Source: Thinopyrum elongatum
Taxonomy: Eukaryota > Streptophyta > Magnoliopsida > Poales > Poaceae
Direction: 5' to 3'
Assembly (NCBI GenBank): GCA_011799875.1
Contig: CM022302.1
Span: forward strand, 105,288,730-105,352,729
Length of the DNA stretch: 64,000 bases
Of the stretch, positions 54,945 through 64,000 are shown in pieces (position 1 is the first letter of the stretch; each line of letters starts with the position of its first letter). A program made the translations under genes and the position numbers. The notes under the pieces were generated by a model. The model searched no databases, was not told where the DNA came from, and saw nothing but the letters and a program-made list of their open reading frames with translations.

Positions 54945-56860
54945 ATTCTTACTAAAGCATAATTACTCACCAACATGACTCACATATTACTATCTCCATA
55001 TCGCAAAACTATTGCAAGGAATCAAACTTATCATATCCAATGATCTACATGAGAGTGTTTATTATACCCTTGTTGAACATCCATCACTTTGGTACCAATT
55101 TCATAGCTTGTGCAAATTGTCATCACTATTATCAACTCTCAAAATAATATAAGTGAAGCATGAGACTGTTTGACAAAACTACTCCAAAAAGATATAAGTG
55201 AAGATCAAGTGAGTAGTTAAGTAAATGGGTAGCTATGTGAGGACTCTCTCTTATTTAAAAACTTTCAGATCTAATTATTTTATTAAAACAGAGAGCAAAA
55301 TTAAAATTAAATGTCATTCCAAGAAAATCACAACTCATGCGAAGAAGCAAAAACTTAGGCTCAACCGAGGCTAACTGATAATTGTTGATGAAGAAAGGTG
55401 GGATGCCTACCGGGGCATCCCAAGCTTAGATGCTTGAGACTTCTTGAAATATTATCTTGGAATGCCTTAGGCATCCCCAAGCTTGAGCTTTTGTGTCTCC
55501 TTAATTCCTTTTATAGCACGGTTTCCCTAAATCTTAAAAACTTCATCCACACAAAACTCAACAAGAACTAGTGAGATAAGTTAGTATAAATCAATGCAAA
55601 ACCTTATCATTCTCTACTGTAGAAAATCACTAAAATTATTATTTAACATTGCATATTAAATGCCTCTGCATATTTAATACTTCCATCCTCAAATATAATC
55701 ATTAAACAAGCAAACATATGCAAACATAACAGCAATCTGTCTAAACAGTATAGTCTATAAAGAGTGCAATTTTACTCACACTTTCCTAACTCCAAAAATT
55801 ATGAAAATTAACCAAAATGTATAAAATTTATCATAGCTTATTGTGCAAAAAAATTCAACATTTTATCACATTCTGACTTTTCTCAAGAATTCACGCAATA
55901 GCATGCAACTTTCTGTTTTCAAACAGCAACACATAGACTTGCAAAATAAGCATGGCAAAGGCTATAATTGACATTTTTATTGAAGTAAAAGGTATAAAAC
56001 ATTATTCTAAATAACAACAAGCAAATACTAATAAAATAATATGATGCTCCAAGCAAAACACATATCATGTGACGAGTGAAAATGTAGCTCCAAGTGAGGT
56101 TACCGATAATGTTGGAGACGAAAGAGGGGATGCCTTCCGGGGCATCCCCAAGCTTAGTTGCTTCGATATTCCTTGAATATTACCTTGGGGGTGCCTTGGG
56201 AATCCCCAATCTTAGGGTCTTGTCACTCCTTATTCTCTTCATATCGAAATCTCACCCAAAACTTGAAAACTTCAATCACACAAAACTTAACGGAACTTTG
56301 TGAGATGGGTTAGTATGATAAAGACAAATCATTTACTTTGGTACTGTCAATATAAGATTCATAATTGTTTCCACATAATCCCTACTGCACTATACAATTT
56401 CCACAATTTATATTAAGCAATATAAGCTGTAGAAACCATAAAACAAGCAAACTATGCATTGAAAACAGAATCTGTCAAAAACAGAACTGTACGTAAAGAT
56501 ATGAATTTTAGTCGTACTTCTGTAACTCCAAAAATTATTAAAACTTAGGACAACGTAGAGAATTTGTATACCCAACAACTGTAAAAATTCAGAGTTGTTT
56601 GACGCTCCAGTGAATTTAAACAATTATGTTACTGGGCGCAAAAGTTTCGGTTTTTGCGCAGAATCAAGTCAACTATCATCCACACTATCCCAAAGGCTTT
56701 ACTTGGTACTTTATTGAAATAAAAGCTATAAAAACATGATTAATACAGTGGCCTAATCACGTGAACACAAAAAAAACAGTAAGGGTAAATGTTGGGTTGT
56801 CTCCCAACAAGCGCTTTTCTTTAGTGCCTTTTTAGCTAGGCATGATGATTTCAATGATGC
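54945..56860 (-). other. Interior with a tandem duplication of about 700 bp
   Basis: Two diverged copies of a segment lie at about 55357-56084 and 56085-56775. Each contains GGGATGCC, a spacer and GGCATCCCCAAGCTTAG, then a TAACTCCAAAAATTAT segment about 350 bases further on and a TTTATTGAA(A/G)TAAAAG(G/C)TATAAA segment near the end. No coding domain is visible in the stretch. Confidence 0.7.
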
Positions 56861-57709
56861 TCACATAAAAGATAAGAATTGAAACACAAAGAGAGCATCA
56901 TGAAGCATATGACTAGCATATTTAAGCCTAACCCACTTCCTATGCATAGGGATTTTGTTAGAAAACAACTTATGGGAACAAGAATCAACTAGCATAGGAA
57001 GGCAAAACAAGCAAAACTTCAAGATTTTCAACACATAGAGAGGAAACTTGATATTATTGCAATATGTAAAAGCATATGTTCCCCTCTCATAATAATATTC
57101 AGTAGCATCATGAATGAATTCAACAATATAACTATCGCATAAAGCATTCTTTTCATGATTCATAAGCATAGAAATTTTACTACTCTCCACATAATCAAAT
57201 TTATTCTCATGAATAGTAGTGGGAGCAAACTTGACAAAATAACTATCATGTGATACTTGATTGGCATAATCAATTTGAGCATTAAAATCATGATGACAAG
57301 TTTCATGGATATCATTACTCTTTATAGCATACATGTCATCATCATAATCATCATAAATAGGAGGCATGCTTTCATCATAATAATTTTTCTCATCAAAACT
57401 TGGGGGACGAAAAATATCATCTTCATCAAACATAGCATCCCCAAGATTATGGCTTTGCATATCATTAACATCATGGATATTCAAAGAGTTCATGACAACA
57501 ACATTGCAATCATGCTCATCATTCAAATATTTTTTGTCAAACATTTTATTGAATTCTTCTTCTATCAATTGAGCATAATTTTTCGATCCATCATTTTCAA
57601 GAAAGACATTATAAAGATGAACAATATGAGACCACCTCAATTCCATTTTGTTTTTGTAGTTTTTTTTATAAACCAAACTAGTGATAAAACAAGAAACAAA
57701 AAGATTCAA
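56861..57709 (-). CDS. Hypothetical 282-aa acidic protein of the minus-strand element
   Basis: Open frame in element sense starting shortly after the primer site. The first possible start is at 57709, but an internal ATG at residue 22 (MELRW) is an equally good candidate. The middle is highly acidic (DEDDIF, DDYDDDMYAI) with many Asn, His and Tyr residues. A hydrophobic stretch (YVLKILKFCLFCLPMLV, residues about 225-242) could be a membrane segment, followed by a basic C terminus. No Gag, protease or envelope family is recognised by eye. The frame is intact in an element that has lost pol, so it may be kept by selection, or may be a chance survivor. Confidence 0.45.
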   Translation of the reverse strand: MNLFVSCFITSLVYKKNYKNKMELRWSHIVHLYNVFLENDGSKNYAQLIEEEFNKMFDKKYLNDEHDCNVVVMNSLNIHDVNDMQSHNLGDAMFDEDDIFRPPSFDEKNYYDESMPPIYDDYDDDMYAIKSNDIHETCHHDFNAQIDYANQVSHDSYFVKFAPTTIHENKFDYVESSKISMLMNHEKNALCDSYIVEFIHDATEYYYERGTYAFTYCNNIKFPLYVLKILKFCLFCLPMLVDSCSHKLFSNKIPMHRKWVRLKYASHMLHDALFVFQFLSFM

Positions 57710-57743
57710 TTGTAAGATCTAAAGATATACCTTCAAGCACTCA

Positions 57744-57763
57744 CCTCCCCGGCAACGGCGCCA
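57744..57763 (-). promoter_or_regulatory. Primer binding site, tRNA-Asp type
   Basis: Element-sense TGGCGCCGTTGCCGGGGAGG lies 10 bases after the LTR end. It is the canonical Athila-lineage primer site, undamaged here. Confidence 0.93.
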
Positions 57764-57773
57764 GAAAAAAGCT

Positions 57774-59471
57774 TGATCTCTACTACACAACTTGTTCTTG
57801 TAGACTCATGTTGGGCCTCCAAGCGCAGAGTTTTGTAGGACAGTAGCAATTTTCCCTCAAGTGGATGACCTAAGGTTTATCAATCCGTGGGAGGCGTAGG
57901 ATGAAGATAGTCTCTCTCAAACAACCCTGCAACCAAATAACAAAAAGTCTCTTGTGTCCCCAACACACCAAATACAATGGTAATTTGTATAGGTGCACTA
58001 GTTCGGCGAAGAGATGGTGATACAAGCATAGTAATGATAGTAGATATTGATTTTTGTAATAGGAACAATAAAAAACAGCAAGGTAGCAATTGATAAAACG
58101 GAGCACAAACGGCATTGCAATGCTTGAAAATGAGGCCTAGGGTCCATACTTTCACTAGTGCAATCTCTCAACAATGCTAATATAATTGGATCATATAACC
58201 ATCCCTCAACATGCGATGAAGAATCACTCCAAAGTTCCTATCTAGCGGAGAACATATGAAAAATTGTTTGTAGGGTACAAAACCACCTCAAAGCTATTCT
58301 TTTCGATCAATCTATCCTAGAGTTTGTACTAAAATAACACCAAGCTATTCTTTCCGGTCAATCTAACCAAGAGTTCGTACTAAAATAACACCATATGATA
58401 CACATCAACCAACTCTAATGTCACCTAGATACTCCAATGTCACCGCGAGTATCCGTGAGTTGATTATGCGATATGCATCAAACAATTTCAGATTCATAAT
58501 ACTCAATCCAACACAAAGAACCTCAAAGAGTGCCCCAAGATTTCTACCGGAGAAACAAAGACGAGACCGTGCATCAACCCCTATGCATAGATTACCCCAA
58601 TGTCACCTCGGGAATCCACGAGTTGAGTGCCAAAACACATATCAAGTGAATCAATATGATACCCCATTGTCACCACGGGTATTCATAGCAAGACATACAT
58701 CAAGTGCTCTCAAATCCGTAAAAGTATTCAATCCGATAAAATGAAATCTCAAAGGGAAAAATCAATTCATCACAACAAGATAGAGGGGAAAACACCATAT
58801 GATCCAACTATATTAACAAAGCCCGCGATACATCAAGATCGTGCCATCTCAAGAACACGAGAGAGAGAGAGAGATTAAACACATAGCCACTAGTACAAAC
58901 CCTCAGCCCCGAGGGTGGACTAGTCCCTCCTCATCATGGTGGCCACCGGGATGATGAAGATGGCCACCGGTGATGATTTCCTCCTCCGGCATGCTGCCGG
59001 AACGGGGTCTAGATTGGTTTTTTGTGGCTACAGAGGCTTGCGGTGGCGGAACTTCTGATCTAGGGTTATTTTTGGGGGTTCTGGAATATTTGGAAATTTA
59101 TAGGGCGAAGAGGCGGTGCGGGAGGCCACCGAGGTGGGCACAACCCACCAGGGCGCGCCTGGGCCCCCAAGCGCGCCCAGGTGGGTTGTGCCCCCCTCGG
59201 GGCACCCCTCTGGTACTTCTTTGGCCCAAGTTGTGTCTTCTGATCCATAAAAATTCTCCAAAAAGTTTCACTGCGTTTGGACTCCGTTTGGTACTGATAT
59301 TCTGCGAAGTAAAAAACAAGCAAAAAACAGCAACTGGCACTGGGCACTATGTCAATAGGTTAGTCCCAAAAAATGATATAAAGTTGCTATAAAATGATTG
59401 TTAAACATCCAAGAATGATAATATAACAGCATGGAACAAGCAAAAATTATAGATACGTTGGAGACGTATCA
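57774..59471 (-). repeat. 5' LTR of the minus-strand element (1698 bp)
   Basis: Element sense: TGATACGTCTCCAACG to GTAGAGATCA. It is a close match to 48216-49899. ACCAC follows at 59472-59476. No coding frame is recognised inside it. Confidence 0.95.
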
Positions 59472-59476
59472 ACCAC

Positions 59477-61131
59477 CACCTAAACCAACTCCAAAGAAGA
59501 GAGGTATTCTATTTCTCAGTCCCAAAGATATGCAAGAGGCAAAGAAATCTATGAAATAAAAAGGTATTAAAGCTGAAGATGTTAAGAATTTACCACCTAT
59601 TGAAGAAATGCATGGTCTTGATAACCCGACACAGGTAGTAGATGTAAATTCTCTCTATAGATTTGATGAAGGTGATATTCCTCATAATAAGTCTGCTAGT
59701 CAATGCTTGGATGAATTTGATAACCTTATTGTTAAACAAGAAAACTTCAATGCTTATGTTAGTAGACAATTGAAAATAAATGCTTATATGCTCGAACACT
59801 TGAGTGACTATATGTGTAGAACTGTTAATGATCTCAAGTTTGTTAGTAAACATGCTTCCATGGTAAAAACTCAAGTAGAACAAGTTCTCAAGGCACAAAA
59901 TGATTTGCTTAATGAGATGAATAATAAGAACAATTATAATGTTGTTAGAGTTATGACTAGAGGTGGTAAAATGACTCAGGAACCTTTTTATCCTGAGGGC
60001 CATCCTAAGAGAGTTGAACAAGACTCTCAGAGAATTAATACTGATGCAACTAGTCCTTCTAGAAATAAAAAGAATGATGAAAGGGCTTTGCATGCTTCTA
60101 GTGAACCTGTTATAGACACACCTGAGAACCCAAATGATATTTCTATTTCTGATGCTGAGACACAATCAAGTGATGAACATGAACCTAGTAATAATGATAA
60201 TGATGATGTTCATGTTGATGCTCAACCTAGTAATGGTAATGATGTGGAGATAGAACCTGCTGTTGATCTTGATAAACCACAACCTAAAAATAAAAGATAT
60301 GATAAGAGAGACTTCATTGCTAGGAAACATGGAAAAGAAAGAGAACCATGGGTTCAGAAACCCATGCCCTTTCCTCCTAAACCATCCAAGAAAAAGGATG
60401 ATGAGGACTTTGAGCGCTTTGTTGAAATGCTTAGACCTGTCTTTTTGCATATGCGTTTGACTGATATTCTGAAAATGTCTCCTTATGCTAAGTATATGAA
60501 AGATATTGTTACTAATAAAAGAAAGATACCGGAAGCTGAAATTTCCACCATGCTTGCTAATTATACATTTAAGGGTGGAATACCAAAGAAACTAGGAGAT
60601 CCAGGAATCTCGACTATACCATGCTCCATTAAAAGAAACTATGTTAAAACTGCTTTATGCGATTTAGGAGCTAGTGTTAGTGTTATGCCTTTCTCTTTAT
60701 ATCATAGACTTGATTTGAATAAGTTGACACCAACTGAAATCTCTTTGCAAATGGCTGATAAATCAACTGCTATACCCATCGGTATTTGTCAAGATGTGCC
60801 TGTCGTAGTTGCAAACGTTACTATCTTAACGGACTTTGTTATTCTTGATATACCCAAGGACGACAGTATGTCAATTATCCTTGGTAGACCCTTTTTGAAT
60901 ACTGCAGGGGCTGTTATTGATTGCAACAAGGGCAATGTCACTTTTCATGTTAATGGTAATGAGCATACGGTACACTTTTCGAAGAAACAACCTCGAGTGA
61001 ATAGTATCAATTCTATTGGAAAATTTTCAACAATTACTATTGGAGGTTTTGAATTCCCTCTTCCTACTATCAAAAAGAAATATGATATTCTTATTGTTGG
61101 GGACATGCATATCCCCGTTGAGGTAACCTAG
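59477..61131 (+). pseudogene. Athila-type gag C-terminal part and protease
   Basis: Gag resumes after the guest element. A TAA at 59557 interrupts the start. From 59608 an open frame of 507 codons follows, with a predicted coiled-coil part, a charged linker (residues about 150-230) and an aspartic protease-like domain with ALCDLGASVSVMP around residue 350. That DLGA active site is typical of the Athila group. The frame ends GDMHIPVEVT. In an autonomous relative, RT would follow; here the next 770 bases are noncoding. The frame is marked as a pseudogene because its N terminus is broken. Confidence 0.88.
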
Positions 61132-61906
61132 TGTTATACGAAGATTCTCCGGTTTCATGTCATTCGGAAGAAGTTTGTTAATAAGACTTGATCAACCTTG
61201 TTAATGGATTCCTTTTGACGGGCATGAGATGGATGAATTTAGTAAACACAACTCTCTATACCCACTTTTTTACTTGTAGTTATTTAGAATAAATAAAGCA
61301 AAAATACTATTATTTTTCTATTTTTTGAATTATCTCTGCAATAAAAAATGACCAGAAAATAAAAGTTCTCCAAATGCCCTGATAATTTAGTATGATTTTT
61401 TCTGCAATATTTAAGAATTTTTGGCACTGAACACACCTCAGGGGGGGTGCACCAGTGGGCCACAAGCCCACAGGGCGCGCCTAGCAGGCTTGTGGGTCCC
61501 ACGTGGGTTCCCCTCACTTATTCCAGCACCCATTCACTTCGTCTTCCTCCAGAAAAAATCCCACCATTGCTCAAACCCGTGTTCTTGCTCATTTTGCTGC
61601 CATTTTCGATCTCCTTGCTCGGAACTCCATTTTCAAAACTGTTTTGGGGGATTGTTCATCGGTATGTGACTCCTCCGTTGGTCCAATTAGTTTTTGCTAT
61701 AGTGCTTTATATATTGCAAATTTTTGCTGCTGTGGTGACCATGTTCTTGAGCTTGCATGTCAAGTTTATATGGTCCAAAGTAGTTTTGTTGCATGATATA
61801 GCCTCTAGACACTTGTAGGAGTGGTTGCTATTAGTTTTGTTGAGTTTGGTTCACTTTTATTTTGAGTCACTAAAAATTTCAGAAATTTTCAGAGAAAAGA
61901 GAAACC
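61132..61906 (+). other. Noncoding gap where pol would be expected
   Basis: No RT, RNase H or integrase similarity was seen. A GC-rich segment near 61440-61510 contains a near inverted repeat (GGCCACAAGCCCACAGGGCG and GCCTAGCAGGCTTGTGGG). The short open frames here lack domains. Confidence 0.6.
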
Positions 61907-62995
61907 ATGAGGAGGTGGTTAAGGGGTTCTTCGAAACGTAATTCTGAGGGAAATGAAAATGAGGAGAAGAAGGAGCCCAAGTACAACCTTCCTCACGCTG
62001 CGGAGGTTCGGCCGTGTGAGTGGCCAAGTGATACATTCTTGAGGGAGGCAGGAATTTATGATGATTTCTATTATTTAGCGGAGAATGCCGGCATCACCGC
62101 CTTCCTCTAAGATAGGTGTGACCAATACCTCCTACTCACTAATACCTTCGTGCAAAATTTTCACTTTCATTCTAGGCAGGATCCTCCCATGGTAGAATTT
62201 CACTTGTATGATGTGCCTAAGCGAATGACACTTTATGATTTTTGTGATGTTTACAAAATACCCTATGAGGACGGCATCAGTGAGCCACGTCCTAGGGATG
62301 TGGAGGATTTCATTGTTGATGTTACTGTGGGGGAAGAGAGAGGAGTGTCAGAGGCGAGAGTGGCTAGTTTACATTTTCCTATTTTATGTTATTATTCATT
62401 ATTTGCTGGGAGATGTTTGATTGGTCAATGGGAGAGCGGGGGCCTTAGTGCCCCTGACCTTGCCATTTTGCGGCATGCTTTATATTCTGAGTGAACTTTT
62501 AGTTTGGGCGCCATTGTTGCTCGACGGTTGAACACAAACCATTCAAAGGGCACTATTTTTGGAGGTGTCTATGCCTCCCGCCTTGCTAAACATTTTGAGA
62601 TACCCATTAGGCATGATGAGGAGGAAGAGATGTTGTTACCCACTAAATATTTAAACTATGCTAGTATGGTAGCACATGATTTTATTAAAAAAGACAATGA
62701 CAAGCGGCTCCTCTACAGCCTAGTATTCAGTCAGGGTACTTGTGAGATTATTACTTTGCCTGCACCTTCTTTGTTTGGTATTTGTTCAGGCAGGTACACC
62801 ATTATGCCCGAGGACATTTACACATACTGGAGGCTGATACAACCTCAGCACCTGAACCAGCACCAGTTCCTGATCCATATCAGGAGCCTATTTATCAGTG
62901 GGAGCCACAGGAGCTCGCCAACCAGTGGAACCCTCAGGACCCTCCGCAGTATCGAGGACAGGGTTATTTCGAGCCGTGGCCATAGACCAACTTAG
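61907..62995 (+). pseudogene. ATHILA ORF-1-like protein, two stops and a frameshift
   Basis: One frame runs through 61907-62995 with stops at 62108 (TAA) and 62492 (TGA). The C terminus switches frame near 62830, ending EPWP at 62982. The N terminus resembles the conserved LPHAAEVRPCEWPSD segment and the middle has GAIVARRLN and GGVYASRLAKHFEIPIR, which I associate with the Athila extra ORF family (PF03078-type by memory). Its role in Athila elements is unclear: it is a gag-like or accessory protein of unknown activity. It is not translatable as a whole. Confidence 0.7.
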
Positions 62996-64000
62996 GCCAA
63001 AAGCCTAAGCTTGGGGGAGTACGTATTTCTCACCGATATTACATTCATGTTCACACATTCATTTCAGTTGTTGGTGTTCATACTTTTTCATTGTATTATC
63101 CTTGTTAGTTTATTTTTCTTGCTTTCTTCTCGTGCGTTTGAAAAACTTTGAGAAAATCCAAAAAAAATTAGTCTCACTTCTTTTTAGTTTTGTTTCGAGT
63201 TTATTTAGGTGTAGTATTAAAAGAAAACCCAAAAAGATTTCTCGATTCTTCTTTTGCTTGTTGGGAGCTTTCCCGTGTAAATAGTTTTTCTCGTTTTCGT
63301 TTTACTTTCTTCAGGAAAACAAAAACTCCAAAAATATTTCAGTGTGTTTCTTTGAAATTATTTTTCTTTTTCTTTGGGTCGTAAGGAGAAGACCACGATG
63401 AAAATGTTGAGTGGCTCTCATATGCATTATCTTTGATCTAACAAAGAGCCCATATTACCTTGTCTTCTCCTTTGAATAAATGTTTGCAGATTCCAGCTTA
63501 GTCAAATGCACGTGCACTCTTATTATTATTCACACCGTTCAGTCGTGCAAGTGAAAGGCAATAATGACGATATATGATGAAATGATTGAGATGGAGAAAA
63601 GCTGGTACGAACTCGACCTATTTTGTTTTTGTAAATATGAGTAGCTCATCGTTCCTGATTCAGCCCATTATGATGAAACATGTTTGCAATGACAATTAGA
63701 GATTATAGTTACTCATGCCATGCTTAATTAGCTAGGAGTGGATAATGGTTTGTCTTGTGTGCCAACATGCATTTTAATATGGTTCTGATGTAGTATGATA
63801 GGATGGTATCCTCCTTTGAATGATTTAAGTGACTTGACTTGGCACATGTTCACGCATGTAGTTGAATCAAAAACAACATAGCCTCCACGATATTTATGTT
63901 CATGGTGATTTATATCCTACTCATGCTTGCATTCAATGTTGATTAATCTCAATGCATGTTTATGACCGTTGTCGCTCTCTAGTTGGTGGCTCCTCAATCT
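62996..64000 (+). other. 3' noncoding region of the Athila-lineage element
   Basis: A polypurine-like box (AAGCTTGGGGGAGT) occurs at about 63007-63020. The next 980 bases are AT-rich and carry no domain. The 3' LTR start is not reached, so the true polypurine tract is not identified. Confidence 0.6.

Larger units (their letters stand above)
48216..59471 (-). mobile_element. Minus-strand Athila-type element without pol, TSD ACCAC
   Basis: ACCAC flanks the element at 48211-48215 and 59472-59476. The 5' LTR is 57774-59471, the primer site 57744-57763, the 3' LTR 48216-49899, and the polypurine tract 49900-49914. With the 3.9-kb solo LTR removed, the interior is about 4 kb. It encodes two minus-strand frames (57709-56861 and 50850-50338) but no gag, RT or integrase domain. 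It is therefore non-autonomous. It shares the primer site type with Athila elements and could use their enzymes. Confidence 0.92.
45860..64000 (+). mobile_element. Athila-lineage (Sabrina/WHAM-like) gypsy element, runs off the window
   Basis: Starts TGATACGTCTCC in the 3' LTR of the Angela-like element. It has a 1186-bp LTR, a tRNA-Asp-type primer site, gag with an Athila-type protease (split by a guest element at 48216-59471), a 770-bp noncoding gap, and a 3' ORF. No RT, RNase H or integrase domain is found between gag/protease and the 3' ORF. The 3' LTR is not reached. The gag and protease sequence is the Sabrina/WHAM type by my recognition. I infer a non-autonomous member. Confidence 0.85.

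Noticed and set aside
55411..56210. Repeats that at first resemble a regular spacer array
   Set aside because: Only two long diverged units with polypurine-like boxes; not a CRISPR array, and the DNA is plant nuclear.

Overview
The window is plant nuclear DNA made almost entirely of nested transposable elements. The element families point to a Triticeae grass (wheat, Aegilops or barley type): an Angela/BARE/WIS-like Ty1/copia element, Athila-lineage Ty3/gypsy elements of the Sabrina/WHAM type, and a chromodomain Ty3/gypsy element with LTRs of about 4.2 kb. I see no intact host gene, rRNA, tRNA gene or CRISPR array. The organism call rests on recognising these families by eye.

Layout. (1) 1-9743: a plus-strand chromovirus cut by the window start. 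It has an LTR end, tRNA-Met-type primer site, a gag-pol frame with three nonsense codons, and a complete 4.2-kb 3' LTR. (2) 9744-21436: older, lower-copy DNA. It holds T-rich and short-motif repeats, a tRNA-derived SINE-like copy, a decayed DNA transposon with a minus-strand ORF, a 650-bp retrocopy with a 14-bp target duplication, a LINE 3' end, a gene-like GC-rich promoter/leader on the minus strand, a MITE, and several exact tandem duplications. (3) 21437-45859: an Angela-like copia element. Its 5' LTR was hit by a 4.2-kb chromovirus solo LTR (TSD CCCAG) and a 1.6-kb Athila-type solo LTR (TSD GTGCC). Its leader was hit by an 11.4-kb copia element (TSD GCGGC) that has young LTRs but a wrecked coding region. 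(4) 45860-64000: a plus-strand Athila-lineage element inserted in the 3' LTR of Angela. Its gag is split by a minus-strand Athila-type element (48216-59471, TSD ACCAC), which itself carries a third chromovirus LTR as a solo copy (TSD CCAAT).

How the parts relate. Five insertions have exact 5-bp target duplications on both sides, so the order of events can be read directly: Angela first, then its internal guests and the outer Athila element, then the minus-strand Athila element, then the last solo LTR. Several residents carry no usable reverse transcriptase (the 11.4-kb copia element, both Athila-type elements) and would need enzymes supplied by relatives. The copia element shares two conserved LTR blocks with Angela, and Angela encodes the matching, now broken, pol. 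I found no convincing new multi-gene system. The best leads are the chimeric copia 5' LTR with a CACTA-like filler, the trans-mobilised copia lineage, the gene-like hypervariable core of the chromovirus LTR, and the repeated polypurine-tract-like boxes and intact ORFs of the minus-strand Athila element.
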